The position numbers and the translations under genes were made by a program. The notes under the pieces were generated by a model. The model ran no database searches. It was not told the origin of the DNA and saw nothing but the letters and a program-made list of their open reading frames with translations. Of a stretch of DNA of 53,116 nt, positions 1 to 8,428 are shown in pieces. Each line of letters starts with the position of its first letter. Position 1 is the first letter of the stretch. Origin of the DNA: Magnetococcales bacterium (GTDB lineage: Bacteria; Pseudomonadota; Magnetococcia; Magnetococcales; Magnetaquicoccaceae); NCBI GenBank assembly GCA_002753095.1, contig PDZU01000014.1, forward strand, positions 1 to 53,116, in the 5' to 3' direction.

Positions 1-119
1 AGGAGATGGCTTTCCAGGACCGAAGACGCTTTGGATAGGGCTACAGAGGGTCCATGACTTTGCTTTGGCCATACAGTGCCAGAAAGAGATGGATGTTTGA
101 GATGTGGGTAACGATGTGA

Positions 120-509
120 CTTAAAATTCCTGATAAAGCAGCAAGCGATAATAACTGGCTTGATACAGATCCAAATGATGTCAACAGTAAACTTACAGCC
201 GCAAACAAAAAACATAAAAACATGATCAAGCCGCTAGTTAGGCTTGTCAAGTATTGGAATGCTCAGGATGGGTTGCGCGTCTATTCATCCTTTTCTTTGG
301 AGAAGTGGATTGTTAGTCTAGATTTTAGCGGATGCCAAAATCTAAAAGATTGTTTGTTCTTTGTTTTTGATAATTTAACCGACAATTTGAGCAGTGAAAG
401 AAATAATAAATTAAGAAGAGCTAAGGAGGTTATAGCGAGAGTGAGATATAGCGAACAGCAGGGATTAAGTTATTTCTCTGAAAGCTGTATCTGTGATTTA
501 ATACCTTAG
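120..509 (+). pseudogene. C-terminal remnant of a CD-NTase (SMODS-type nucleotidyltransferase)
   Basis: The frame from 120 to the stop at 507-509 reads IPDKA, then WLDTDPND, then IKPLVRLVKYWNA and an SSFSLEKW stretch. In cyclic-oligonucleotide synthases of the CBASS anti-phage systems (CD-NTase/SMODS family) this series forms the C-terminal helical part. A stop codon at 117-119 closes this frame upstream, and all three forward frames carry stops within the first 120 bases. The catalytic core (GS motif and DxD) is therefore absent here. An ATG at 222 could start a 95-residue product, but it would lack all catalytic residues. The DNA is AT-richer than the rest of the window, which suggests transfer. 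No CBASS effector is seen next to it. I infer a decayed defence gene and am fairly sure of the family. Confidence 0.68.
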
Positions 510-540
510 TTTAGGTTAGGGGACAGGAAATCGGGGGATA

Positions 541-629
541 TATATGGATTCGGATTCGGGTGACAGTATAGATTCGGATTCGGGTGACAGTATACGCATT
601 TCCTAAATCTGGTGTCTTGCCCCTGGTTG
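541..629 (+). repeat. REP-like element, first copy with partial duplicates
   Basis: The phrase ATTCGGGTGACAGTATA occurs at about 554-570 and again at about 578-595. The second occurrence continues into a 44-base core (586-629) that recurs at 646 and 761. The ends look like an imperfect inverted repeat (GGGNGACA against TGTC-TT-GCCCC). Such GGGGACAGTATA-type sequences are often found with REP-associated Y1 (RAYT) transposases. No transposase gene is present here, so the class is an inference. Confidence 0.5.
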
Positions 630-645
630 GATTCGGAATTATGGG

Positions 646-866
646 GACAGTATACGCATTTCCTAAATCTGGTGTCTTGCCCCCGGTTGCTTGGCAGTAC
701 GCCTCCTGTTTAGGAGTCAGCATGTCACATTACCCGACCAACAAGAAGTTCAATTCGGGTGACAGTATACGCATTTCCTAAATCTGGTGTCTTGCCCCCG
801 GTTGCTTGGCAGTACGCCTCCTGTTTAGGAGTCAGCATCTCACATCACCCGACCAACAAGAAGTTC
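646..866 (+). repeat. Two tandem 106-bp direct repeats
   Basis: Bases 646-751 and 761-866 are the same 106-bp sequence with only two differences (724/839 G to C, 731/846 T to C). They are separated by 9 bases. Each begins with the GACAGTATACGCATTTCC core and ends with ACCAACAAGAAGTTC. The second copy ends 18 bases before the start of the broken toxin gene, so it may carry that operon's promoter. The near identity points to a recent duplication. Confidence 0.85.
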
Positions 867-884
867 TTGCCAATCTGTATCTGA

Positions 885-1193
885 ATGGATACAATCGCTG
901 TCGTGTACACAATCAAACAGACCGATATTTTCGCCTCTTGGCTTATTGGGTTGCGGAACGCACAGGCCAAAGCGGCTATTTTGCGACGGCTGGTCCGTGC
1001 CTAAGGTGGCAACCTGGGGGATGTAAGGTCTGTTGGTGATGGCGTGTCTGAGATGCGTGTGGATGTTGGACCAGGTTTCCGGCTGTATTTTACTTTGCGG
1101 GGTGGCTCTCTGATCCTGCTGTTGAGTGGGGGAGACAAGTCTACCCAGGAGAAGGATATTGAATTGGCACAAAAATTGGCGAAGGAGGTTTAG
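885..1193 (+). pseudogene. HI1419-type (RelE/HigB-like) addiction-module toxin with an in-frame stop
   Basis: Reading from ATG 885, the frame gives YTIKQTDIFASWL, LRNAQAKAAILRRLVRA, a UAA stop at 1002-1004, then GGNLGDVRSVGDGVSEMR, VDVGPGFRLYFT and LLLSGGDKSTQ-KDIELA, ending at TAG 1191-1193. This is the full layout of the addiction-module killer protein family that pairs with an HI1420-type antidote. At about 102 codons it has the usual length. Only codon 40 is a stop, and a single C-to-T change (CAA to TAA) would explain it. The antitoxin follows after 3 bases and is intact. In the family this toxin is a ribosome-dependent or RNA-cleaving RelE-fold protein. Here it is probably inactive unless the stop is read through or is a sequencing error. 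Confidence 0.8.
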
Positions 1194-1196
1194 GCC

Positions 1197-1475
1197 ATGA
1201 CCATTACGGATTTTGATCCAGCCGCATACCTTGATAACAAGGAGGTAATTACTGAATATTTATCTCAAATCATGGAAAACGGGGATACGGACGAATTGCT
1301 TATAGCCATAGGGCATGTAGCCAGAGCACGCGGCATGACACAGATTGCCCAGGTTTCTGGAATGGGACGAGAGGGCCTCTATAAGGCTTTTTCCCCAGGG
1401 GCCAAACCGCGATTTGATACGGTCATGAAAGTGCTTCGCGCCATGGGCATTAAGCTGCACGCTGTTCCTGCCTGA
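1197..1475 (+). CDS. HI1420-type addiction-module antitoxin (HigA-like)
   Basis: This 92-residue protein matches the HI1420 antidote layout. An N-terminal YLDNKEVITEYL segment, which in the family contacts the toxin, is followed by a Cro/Xre-like helix-turn-helix around residues 40-75 (IGHVARARGMTQIAQ, then GMGREGLYKAF) and a short tail. A good ribosome binding site (GGAGG at 1184-1188) lies ahead of ATG 1197, and the gene starts 3 bases after the toxin stop, as expected for a two-gene operon. Such antitoxins bind the toxin and repress their own promoter. Because the partner toxin carries a stop codon, this may now be an orphan antitoxin that could still neutralise related toxins or act as a repressor. 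Confidence 0.85.
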   Translation: MTITDFDPAAYLDNKEVITEYLSQIMENGDTDELLIAIGHVARARGMTQIAQVSGMGREGLYKAFSPGAKPRFDTVMKVLRAMGIKLHAVPA

Positions 1476-1652
1476 AAGAGTCAGCATTCCAACCTCTGCC
1501 AGTCGGTTGTTTCTGTGACTGCCGCATCGTGTTACTGTACCACCTGATGTTCACCCAAAGTGTACCACCGAGCGACGTCTTGCCAGATTTCTGGGGAAGG
1601 CGATTGACCAGCCAGGATGGAACAGTTACCCTGCAACTGGCCACTATTCAAC

Positions 1653-1683
1653 GGAATTAGGGGGACATATATGGACCCCTCCC
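1653..1683. repeat. Short REP-like palindrome upstream of the RecQ-like gene
   Basis: The sequence GGGGGACATATATGGACCCC has near-complementary ends and resembles the ATTCGGGGACA elements at 541-866 and 5801. The rest of 1476-1755 shows no convincing gene. A duplicated TGTACCACC phrase at about 1536 and 1561 may be an insertion-sequence scar. Confidence 0.35.
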
Positions 1684-1755
1684 TGGGTGCAAGGGTAATT
1701 TGAAATTTAAGGTTTTTCAAGGCTTTCGGCTTGTCCTCAATAGGGAGAACACAGC

Positions 1756-3834
1756 ATGCTCTACAACTCCGGGCAGGCGCTAAATCTGCTTTGCATCGGT
1801 TCGGGCCGCAGTGACGCAGCTTTCCGTGAAGGCCAAGAAGAAGCCATTCGTCACATTGTCGAAGGTAAAGGCCGATTGCTGGTTGTGCAGAAGACCGGCT
1901 GGGGCAAAAGCTTCGTCTATTTTATAGCGACCAAATTGCTGCGCGATGCCAATAGCGGGCCAGCGTTGTTGATCTCCCCCCTATTGGCGCTGATGCGAAA
2001 CCAGATCACCGCAGCAGAGCGAATGGGGGTTCGTGCCGCCACCATCAACTCTGACAACATGAACGACTGGACGTCGGTCGAGGCCAAACTGACCAAAGAC
2101 GAAATCGACATTCTTTTGATTTCGCCCGAACGCTTGGCGAACGAGCACTTTCGCACTCATGTGCTGGCGCTTGTCGCTGCACAGATCTCTCTGCTGGTCA
2201 TTGACGAAGCGCATTGCATTTCCGATTGGGGGCACGACTTCCGTCCTCACTACCGACTGCTGGAGCGCATCGTCAGGACGCTGCCGCCCAATCTTCGACT
2301 TCTCGCTACTACGGCAACAGCGAACCAGAGGGTGATGAACGACCTCTCTGCGGTTCTTGGCCCCAATCTCCATGTATCGCAGGGTGATCTCAATCGCACC
2401 TCACTTTCTTTGCAGACCATCCGCCTGCCCAGCCAAGCCGAGCGCCTTGCATGGCTGGCGGAACAACTTGCCACGCTACAGGGCCACGGCATTATCTACA
2501 CGTTGACAGTGCGTGATGCCAACCAAGTGGCAGAATGGCTGAAGACCCAAGGCTTCATCGTGGAGGCCTACACCGGTGAAACCGGAGATCGCCGAGAGTA
2601 TCTTGAACAGGCGCTGCTGAATAACCAGGTCAAAGCGCTGGTTGCCACGACGGCCTTGGGTATGGGCTACGACAAGCCCGACCTGGCCTTTGTCATCCAC
2701 TACCAGATGCCGGGTTCGGTGGTTGCCTATTACCAGCAGGTTGGTCGGGCGGGACGAGCGCTGGACTCTGCCTATGGGGTACTTCTCAGCGGTCAAGAAG
2801 AATCTGACATCAATGACTGGTTTATCCAGAGTGCTTTCCCGACACGACAAGAAGTTGCCAATGTCCTGAAGGCGCTTGAAGATGAGCCCAACGGCTTGTC
2901 CGTCCCTGAGTTGCTGAGCCGAGTCAATCTGAGCAAAGGGCGCATCGAAAAGACGATTGCGCTGCTCTCCCTCGAAGCACCGGCCCCCATGGCCAAACAA
3001 GGCAGCAAGTGGCAACTCACGGCGGCAAGGCTGAGTGAAGCGTTTTGGAATCGAGCGGATCGCCTCACTGCACTGAGGCAAGACGAGTACCAGCAGATGC
3101 AGGACTACGTCAGACTGCCGTTTGGTCGGCACATGGTATTTCTGATCAATGCACTCGACGGCGATTCCAGTCGTGTCACACAGCCTCCCCTGTTACCCCT
3201 GCCCACCACCGTGAATGCCAACTGGATCCGTGCGGCCATCGCATTTCTTCGTCGAATCAGCTTGCCTATCGAGCCGCGCAAACAATGGCCCGTCGGTGGA
3301 ATGCCTCAGTATAGGATTGATCGTGCGTCACCTATTTCCCATCAAGCGCAGCCCGGCAAGGCTTTGTGCGTTTGGGGTGATGCCGGTTGGGGGGGCTTGG
3401 TTCGACAAGGCAAATACAACGACGGCCACTTTTCTGATGATCTGGTTGCTGCCTGCGTGGAAATGATCCAGGAATGGGATCCGCATCCTGCCCCAACATG
3501 GGTGACTTGTGTTCCTTCACTGCGGCATCCCGATCTGGTGCCAAATTTCGCGCGACGCTTGGCTGCTGCGCTGGGTCTGCCGTTTCATATGGTCATCGCA
3601 AAAACAGTCGCAAGACCCGAACAGAAAACGATGGCAAACAGTACACAACAGGCGCGCAACATTGACGGATCGCTTGCTCCTAACGGCCAACCCATACCTC
3701 ACGACCCAGTCCTCCTGATTGATGACATGGTCGATTCACGTTGGACGCTGACTGTGTCTGCATGGCTCCTCCGCAAGAACGGTAGTGGCGCAGTGTGGCC
3801 GATGGCCCTCTCACAGACGGGGCATGACGAATGA
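1756..3834 (+). CDS. rqlH: RecQ-like helicase with C-terminal phosphoribosyltransferase-like domain (RqlH/PsyrT type)
   Basis: This 692-residue protein is an ATP-dependent superfamily 2 DNA helicase. Visible motifs are Walker A QKTGWGKS (residues 45-52, a variant of the usual TGGGKS), [15 protein letters not shown] (150-164), motif III ATTATA, motif [14 protein letters not shown] and motif [10 protein letters not shown]. The RQC zinc module and HRDC domain of housekeeping RecQ are missing. Instead the C-terminus carries a PRPP-binding-type loop, [13 protein letters not shown], near residue 655. RecQ core plus phosphoribosyltransferase is the architecture of RqlH of extraintestinal E. coli, the toxin partner of the RqlHI/PsyrTA system. 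The start has AGGGAG about a dozen bases upstream. The stop overlaps the DprA-like gene by 4 bases (ATGA), so the two are probably translated together. Family known; anti-phage role inferred from homology. Confidence 0.85.
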   Translation: MLYNSGQALNLLCIGSGRSDAAFREGQEEAIRHIVEGKGRLLVVQKTGWGKSFVYFIATKLLRDANSGPALLISPLLALMRNQITAAERMGVRAATINSDNMNDWTSVEAKLTKDEIDILLISPERLANEHFRTHVLALVAAQISLLVIDEAHCISDWGHDFRPHYRLLERIVRTLPPNLRLLATTATANQRVMNDLSAVLGPNLHVSQGDLNRTSLSLQTIRLPSQAERLAWLAEQLATLQGHGIIYTLTVRDANQVAEWLKTQGFIVEAYTGETGDRREYLEQALLNNQVKALVATTALGMGYDKPDLAFVIHYQMPGSVVAYYQQVGRAGRALDSAYGVLLSGQEESDINDWFIQSAFPTRQEVANVLKALEDEPNGLSVPELLSRVNLSKGRIEKTIALLSLEAPAPMAKQGSKWQLTAARLSEAFWNRADRLTALRQDEYQQMQDYVRLPFGRHMVFLINALDGDSSRVTQPPLLPLPTTVNANWIRAAIAFLRRISLPIEPRKQWPVGGMPQYRIDRASPISHQAQPGKALCVWGDAGWGGLVRQGKYNDGHFSDDLVAACVEMIQEWDPHPAPTWVTCVPSLRHPDLVPNFARRLAAALGLPFHMVIAKTVARPEQKTMANSTQQARNIDGSLAPNGQPIPHDPVLLIDDMVDSRWTLTVSAWLLRKNGSGAVWPMALSQTGHDE

Positions 3835-5135
3835 CGCCAACCCTTTCACCGAATACCCAGGCGATCCTGCTGCTGACAGCACCGCTCATTACCGGACGCG
3901 GCACTGCGTCATCGGATCTGCTCTCGCCTGGTGAGTACAAACGCCTTGCCCGCCATTTGCGCGAGATCCAGCATCAGCCAGCCGATCTTGTCTTGCCGGA
4001 CGCAGCTGAGATCTTGCGTGCGTGCCAACCGGTGATTGACGAGAACCGACTGAAGAGACTATTAGAGCGCGGATTCCTGCTGAGCCAGGTGTTCGAGCGT
4101 TGGCAAGCGCGTGCCATCTGGGTGGTCAGCCGGGCCGATGCCGATTACCCCCGGCGCTTAAAAGCGCGACTGCGTGAAGACGCACCTGCGGTCATTTATG
4201 GCTGTGGGAACAACAGTCTGCTGGACTCTGGTGGGCTTGCGGTCGTCGGGTCGCGTCATGTGGACGACTCCCTGATCGATTACACGATGGCAGTTGGCCA
4301 GCTTGCCGCTCGATCGGGGAGAACGCTTGTCTCAGGCGGCGCCAAGGGCATCGATCAGGCCGCCATGCGTGGTGCGTTGGAAACAGGTGGCAAAGTCTGT
4401 GGCGTGCTGGCGGACAGTCTGGAAAAGACGACCATGAACCGCGAGCACCGCAACTTGCTGCTCGATGGCCAACTGGTGCTGATTTCGCCTTACGACCCAT
4501 GCGCTGGGTTTAATGTGGGAAATGCGATGCAGAGGAACAAGCTGATCTACGCATTCGCTGATGCCTGTCTGGTTGTTCATTCAGATATCAATAAAGGTGG
4601 CACATGGACTGGCGCAGTCGAGCAACTAGACAAATTCCGCTTTGCCCCCGTCTATATTCGATCAACGGGAGAACCGTCGATTGGCCTTGATGCCTTGCTT
4701 AAGAAAGGTGCATTGGCTTGGCCAAACCCGAATAACGAGGAATCGTTCAAGGCAGTGTTCACCGTAAAGCCAACACCGATAAAAGTTGACAGCATGACAG
4801 GCAATTCAATTGTTGATACGCATGTGGCGCTGGCATCACCCAAAGAAGAACCGCCTTCTGCGAACCCGGGTTCCAAATCGGGGATACCGATCATCAATGC
4901 GAAGGAATCTTTAAATCTGGAGTCAACTCCAGCTAATGCATTGTTTGCATTGGTGCGCCAGTCTATTTTGCAACTTTTAAGCACACCAATGAAGGATGCT
5001 GAAATCGCTAAATCGTTAGATGTGTCAACAGCCCAGGCTAAAGCGTGGCTCCTACGTCTCGTCAACGAGGGAATATTGGAAATGCAAAAAAGACCTGCCA
5101 CCTATACCATCAGACAGAAACGTCTGCTCGAATAG
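3831..5135 (+). CDS. rqlI: DprA/Smf-like nucleotide-binding protein, antitoxin of the RecQ-like gene (RqlI/PsyrA type)
   Basis: This 434-residue protein has a DprA-type Rossmann fold: VVGSRHVDD, then [16 protein letters not shown], then [23 protein letters not shown] long linker follows, and then a C-terminal winged helix (about residues 375-425, [19 protein letters not shown]). Housekeeping DprA loads RecA during transformation. This version is longer and is coupled by a 4-base overlap to the RecQ-phosphoribosyltransferase gene. In E. coli RqlI, the equivalent neighbour restrains the toxicity of RqlH, and the homologous PsyrTA pair has anti-phage activity. I infer the same toxin-antitoxin relation here. 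A chromosomal DprA cannot be excluded from domains alone, but the coupling makes it unlikely. Confidence 0.82.
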   Translation: MTPTLSPNTQAILLLTAPLITGRGTASSDLLSPGEYKRLARHLREIQHQPADLVLPDAAEILRACQPVIDENRLKRLLERGFLLSQVFERWQARAIWVVSRADADYPRRLKARLREDAPAVIYGCGNNSLLDSGGLAVVGSRHVDDSLIDYTMAVGQLAARSGRTLVSGGAKGIDQAAMRGALETGGKVCGVLADSLEKTTMNREHRNLLLDGQLVLISPYDPCAGFNVGNAMQRNKLIYAFADACLVVHSDINKGGTWTGAVEQLDKFRFAPVYIRSTGEPSIGLDALLKKGALAWPNPNNEESFKAVFTVKPTPIKVDSMTGNSIVDTHVALASPKEEPPSANPGSKSGIPIINAKESLNLESTPANALFALVRQSILQLLSTPMKDAEIAKSLDVSTAQAKAWLLRLVNEGILEMQKRPATYTIRQKRLLE

Positions 5136-5215
5136 AACTACGATACACCAAACCGCCGCCCCTGTTCCTCCCAATCCAGCGGAATTCCCTCCCGCAGCTT
5201 CTCCAGGCTGATGCT

Positions 5216-5421
5216 GTCCGGATATGCGTCGTTGTCCCCAGCCAAGTCGGCGAAGCCGCAACATGGCAGTTACATCGTCTGCTTGTAGCATCTGGTTTCT
5301 CCCTTGGTTAACGTGTCCAAGGATTGAAACCTCATTTTTCGTTAATGTCATCTCTCCTCCTTGCCGGAGGGGGGGCAATTCTTCATGTCGCCGGGGGGCC
5401 AGTTTTACATGTCGCCTGACA
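5216..5421 (-). mobile_element. Left end of an IS21-family element with the first codons of istA
   Basis: Read on the minus strand, the segment begins TGTCAGGCGACATG and contains two spaced copies of a GGCGACATG-A-AA-TGGCCCCCC-like repeat. This is the usual look of an IS21 left end. A strong ribosome binding site (AAGGAGGAG) precedes ATG 5351. The frame then reads to MLQADDVTAMLRLR and RLGWGQRRIS, the N-terminal helix-turn-helix of the IstA transposase. Homology stops near 5216, and neither the catalytic part of istA nor istB is present. It is a dead scar immediately after the RecQ/DprA cassette. Confidence 0.6.
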
Positions 5422-5800
5422 CAGGGGATTGAAATGGGGTACGGTACGCCAGTTTGAGGCTGGTTTTGGTCGGCGTGGAGGGGTGAGCTGTGGTTCGGGA
5501 CGGTGTGCGTCCTTTTGGACGATTTGAGGTGAAAACGATCAATCGGCCTATCATTTCGCATGACTTTTGGATACTATGGGTGCGGTAGCCGGTGGTGTTG
5601 CGCATCCGCTTTTTTGCATCCAGTTGTAGACGAGGAAAACATGAACCAACCATCCCCGTTGGCAGAGGCTTGATTCTGTTTGGATAAATGGCTGGGGTGG
5701 CCGGTTTTTTCAAGACCTCCTCCTGGCAACCGAAGCGGTTGTCGGTGGCAAGGTGCGTCTGGACGGTACGCGCATCAAGACCGGCTATGAAATCATCTGG
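5422..5800. other. Gene-poor stretch between the IS21 scar and a REP-like element
   Basis: Short open frames are present on both strands, but none has a recognisable motif or a convincing start. The plus-strand frame ending near 5800 (VVGGKVRLDGTRIKTGYEII) looks coding-like but I cannot place it in a family. I treat the whole segment as decayed DNA. Confidence 0.4.
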
Positions 5801-5849
5801 AATTCGGGGACACCATACGCATTTAACGTTTCGAATCGATGGTCCCCCC
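5801..5849. repeat. REP-like element matching those at 541-866
   Basis: The sequence ATTCGGGGACACCATACGCATTT shares its first part with the ATTCGGGTGACAGTATACGCATTT copies near 578 and 755. It closes with TGGTCCCC, which pairs with its own GGGGACACCA start to form an imperfect hairpin. With the element at 1653 it brackets the RecQ/DprA cassette. Confidence 0.45.
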
Positions 5850-5894
5850 TTCTGTTTGTGGGGGGTGTTTGCCGTCCCCCGGAGTAAAACCAGA

Positions 5895-5938
5895 CATGGG
5901 CCGGGCGATCACCTCGCAAGAGAGATCCCCGGCCCATG
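5895..5938 (-). terminator. Strong hairpin, probable minus-strand terminator
   Basis: The arms CATGGGCCGGGCGATC (5895-5910) and GATCCCCGGCCCATG (5924-5938) pair almost completely around a 13-base loop. On the minus strand the hairpin is followed by TCTGGTTTT. It lies just downstream of a minus-strand gene remnant. Confidence 0.55.
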
Positions 5939-5962
5939 CTGTTTCGTCGGCAACCTGCAAAA

Positions 5963-6060
5963 CTACTTCTTGGCGTGGTTGTCCTTCGCTTCACCGGTGC
6001 GGGGGTACCGGTCTTGGCATCGCTCTTGGCGGTGGCTTCGGGTTTGCTCTTGCCTGAACA
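5963..6060 (-). pseudogene. Possible remnant of a Lys/Ala/Thr-rich small secreted protein
   Basis: On the minus strand one frame reads KPEATAKSDAKTGTPAP, and after a frame change another reads GEAKDNHAKK followed by a stop at 5965-5963. The composition and the -AKK end resemble the intact 90-residue protein at 12648-12920, which ends DAKNADAKK. No signal peptide remains. A frame-shifted paralogue fragment is the simplest reading, but the segment is short and of low complexity. Confidence 0.3.
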
Positions 6061-6130
6061 TCTAGCTGGACTAGGGTAAGCGTCTTCTTCCGTCAACCAA
6101 GTCCACGGAAAGTTTCCAGAGGATAACGCC

Positions 6131-6214
6131 ATGACAACTTGGTTGGACCGCTTGGTGGGATGGATCGCACCGGAGGCGGCGATGGGTCGTGCCCGCGCTA
6201 GGAAATCGACTTAG
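6131..6214 (+). pseudogene. N-terminal fragment resembling a lambda-type phage portal protein
   Basis: An AGAGGA ribosome binding site precedes ATG 6131. The 27-residue frame starts MTTWLDRLVGWIAPEAA and continues GRARAR before a stop. Lambda-family portal proteins commonly begin with a W-LDR-(I/V)GW-(I/V)-SP-A pattern followed by Arg/Ala-rich residues. Nothing else of a phage head module is present. The fragment overlaps the 3' end of the convergent sulfatase gene by 4 bases and may mark an old prophage edge. The match is short, so confidence is limited. Confidence 0.4.
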
Positions 6215-8223
6215 GGTAATTTCTTGTCGAGCCTCATTTTGCGCATGGTGTTGGCGGTCTGATAAAAGGAGATGGCATCGCGCAGTCCGTCGCCATCCCG
6301 TTCTGTTTGCAGCTTCTGTTGTTCCTTGCCTGCATCGCGCGTGAAGCGATAAAAACTTGCCTGTTGCTGCGGACTAAGCACGGTCAAACGCTCCTCCTGG
6401 ATCATGCCGAGTTTTTGATAGGTGCCGATAAAGGCCCGTCGCGCCGTGGCAGGCGTCTGAAAAATATCCTGACCAAAAAAACGGCTGGTGTAACTGAACT
6501 GCAACAAGCCAAAAATGGTGGGCATGATGTCGATCTGGCTCATCAAAGCCCCCTCAAAGCGGCTTGCTACATGGCGCGGTGCATGAACCAGCAAAGGAAT
6601 ATGGTAGCGAAAGACCGGCAATTCGGTTTTGCCCGCACTGCTGGCGCAGTGATCCGCCGTAATGATGAACAGGGTATCGTCGAACCAGGGGCGTTGTTTG
6701 GCCTGCTGCATGAACGCACCGATGGCCCAGTCGGTATACTTCACACCACCTTGACGCCCACCAGGAGAGGGGATGTCGATCCGCTCCGGGGGATAGGTGA
6801 AAGGGCGATGGTTGGAGGTGGTCATGACAAAAAAGTGGAACGGATTGCCCTGCGCATGCGCGCGATCGGCCTCGCGGATGGTCCGGTTGAAGAGATTTTC
6901 ATCTGCCACACCCCAGATATTTTCATGGGTGATTTCACTGGCCTCCATCTGGGTGCGGTCGGTGACCTCAAAGCCATTATGCCCAAAAAAATAATTCATA
7001 TTATCAAAATAACCGTAGCCACCATAAAGGAAGCGGGTATCGTAGCCACGCGCCTTGAACAGCGCGCCGGTAGAGAAAAGATCTTCATTGTCCGGTCGTT
7101 TCACCTTGCTGCGTCCCGGCGTGGGCGGCACGGAAAGGACCAGACTTTCCATGCCCCGATCGGTGCGGTTGCCGGTGGCATAGAGATTGGTAAAGGTGAG
7201 CGACTCCTTGGCCAAACGGTCCAGATTCGGGGTAAGGTTGTTCTTGTTGCCGAACAATGCCATGAACTCTGCGCTCATGGATTCGATGGTTAGCAGGATG
7301 ACATTAAGCCGTTTTTCTGGCCCTGGATTGACAATTTGCCGGGCAATGTCCAGCGGATCGATGTCGGCAAGGGGTTTGCTGTCCGTGGACTGCAGCAGAA
7401 GTTCACGCACACGGGCCGCCGCCTGCACGTTATCGTGTTGCAGATAGAACACTTCGTAAGGTAACTCATTGTTGATAAAGGCGGAAAAAAGAGAATACAC
7501 ACCGTTTTTGGCCAGTTCATTGTGAAAGCGGTTTGGGGAGACCTCGGAGAGGCCCTGATCCACAGTGAAAAAGGCGAGCAGCGGAATGAGCAGATAAAGG
7601 GCGCCCTGCCGGATGCGTGCAGCAAGCGCGGTGGTGGCTGCGAAGGTCGATGCCAGCCAACGGTGCTGTCGCATCAGCCAAGCGGTGGCCAAACTCAGCA
7701 GCAGAATGGCTGAGAGCAAAAGGGGCACTGGATAGGACTGGCGAATGTTGCCAATGACCTCGTTGGTATAGACCAGATAGTCGACGGCAATAAAATTGTA
7801 ACGCACGCCAAACTCATCCCAGAAAATCCACTCGGCAACGGCATTGAAATATAAAAGATAGATCGTACAAAAAAAGAGAAACTGAAAGAAAAATTTGTGC
7901 AAGCGGCCGTGCAGCATTCTGTCGGGCAGAATGATCAGATAGAGGGTCAGCGGAACCGCAAAATAGAGTGCGGCGAGGAGATCATAGAGTAGTCCAGATG
8001 CGGCGATCCGTAGGAGATTGCTCAACGATGGGTCGAGGGTATCGAAGGCTTTGATGCCGAGAAGGATCCGGGTGGCCAGTGCCATGGCCAGGAACAGTAC
8101 CAGGAACAGGTGCAGTGCGCCAAAACGGGCGGTGAAAAAGCCGGTGGCAGGGGCATGGCCGGGGGGAATGTCCTGTGGGTGCGCAGACGGGCGCACGGTG
8201 GCGGGAGGCGGCGGCGTGTTCAT
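6211..8223 (-). CDS. LtaS/OpgB-type phosphoglycerol transferase (membrane sulfatase family)
   Basis: This 670-residue protein has about five N-terminal membrane helices and a periplasmic alkaline-phosphatase-fold domain of the LTA synthase family. NVILLTIESMSAEF supplies a metal-binding glutamate, GNRTDRGMESL the catalytic threonine, and IITADHCASS the Asp-His metal site. In Gram-negative bacteria these enzymes move phosphoglycerol or phosphoethanolamine from phospholipid onto periplasmic glucans or other envelope glycans. ATG 8223 is chosen because MNTPPPP starts a plausible cytoplasmic leader. A TTG at 8262 with GGGAG ahead of it is an alternative. The gene stands alone on its strand, downstream of the amidotransferase gene. 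Confidence 0.85.
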   Translation of the reverse strand: MNTPPPPATVRPSAHPQDIPPGHAPATGFFTARFGALHLFLVLFLAMALATRILLGIKAFDTLDPSLSNLLRIAASGLLYDLLAALYFAVPLTLYLIILPDRMLHGRLHKFFFQFLFFCTIYLLYFNAVAEWIFWDEFGVRYNFIAVDYLVYTNEVIGNIRQSYPVPLLLSAILLLSLATAWLMRQHRWLASTFAATTALAARIRQGALYLLIPLLAFFTVDQGLSEVSPNRFHNELAKNGVYSLFSAFINNELPYEVFYLQHDNVQAAARVRELLLQSTDSKPLADIDPLDIARQIVNPGPEKRLNVILLTIESMSAEFMALFGNKNNLTPNLDRLAKESLTFTNLYATGNRTDRGMESLVLSVPPTPGRSKVKRPDNEDLFSTGALFKARGYDTRFLYGGYGYFDNMNYFFGHNGFEVTDRTQMEASEITHENIWGVADENLFNRTIREADRAHAQGNPFHFFVMTTSNHRPFTYPPERIDIPSPGGRQGGVKYTDWAIGAFMQQAKQRPWFDDTLFIITADHCASSAGKTELPVFRYHIPLLVHAPRHVASRFEGALMSQIDIMPTIFGLLQFSYTSRFFGQDIFQTPATARRAFIGTYQKLGMIQEERLTVLSPQQQASFYRFTRDAGKEQQKLQTERDGDGLRDAISFYQTANTMRKMRLDKKLP

Positions 8224-8428
8224 CGTGTGTGACTCAAGGTATCGTAAGGTGTCTGAACCCAATGGGGCTCCCGCAGAACAGCCGTACTTAATGTTCTTCG
8301 CGCAAAAAAGTCAATGGCAAAACGGCGTTAAAACAGGTGCAAATCTGGAAGAACGCTGCCCTGGCAGATTCAGTACGGGGTCCGTCGGGCGACAACCTGT
8401 TGCAACATGCTGAAATGACAAAGAATAA

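Noticed and set aside
41-250. Minus-strand 69-residue hydrophobic frame (MTSLTSGLIMFL start)
   Set aside because: It lies antisense to the well-supported CD-NTase fragment and has no recognisable motif beyond hydrophobicity.
646-866. Possible CRISPR array
   Set aside because: Two 106-base copies 9 bases apart, with no spacers of normal length and no cas genes.
1450-1720. Short minus-strand frames between the antitoxin and the RecQ-like gene
   Set aside because: No start signals or family features; probably scar sequence.
5138-5245. Minus-strand frame reading DAYPDSISLEKLREGIPLDW to a stop at 5138
   Set aside because: It looks protein-like and may be the end of an old gene, but I cannot assign a family and it has no start.
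6307-7293. Long plus-strand frame of 328 residues
   Set aside because: It is antisense to the sulfatase-family gene, whose catalytic motifs are clear.
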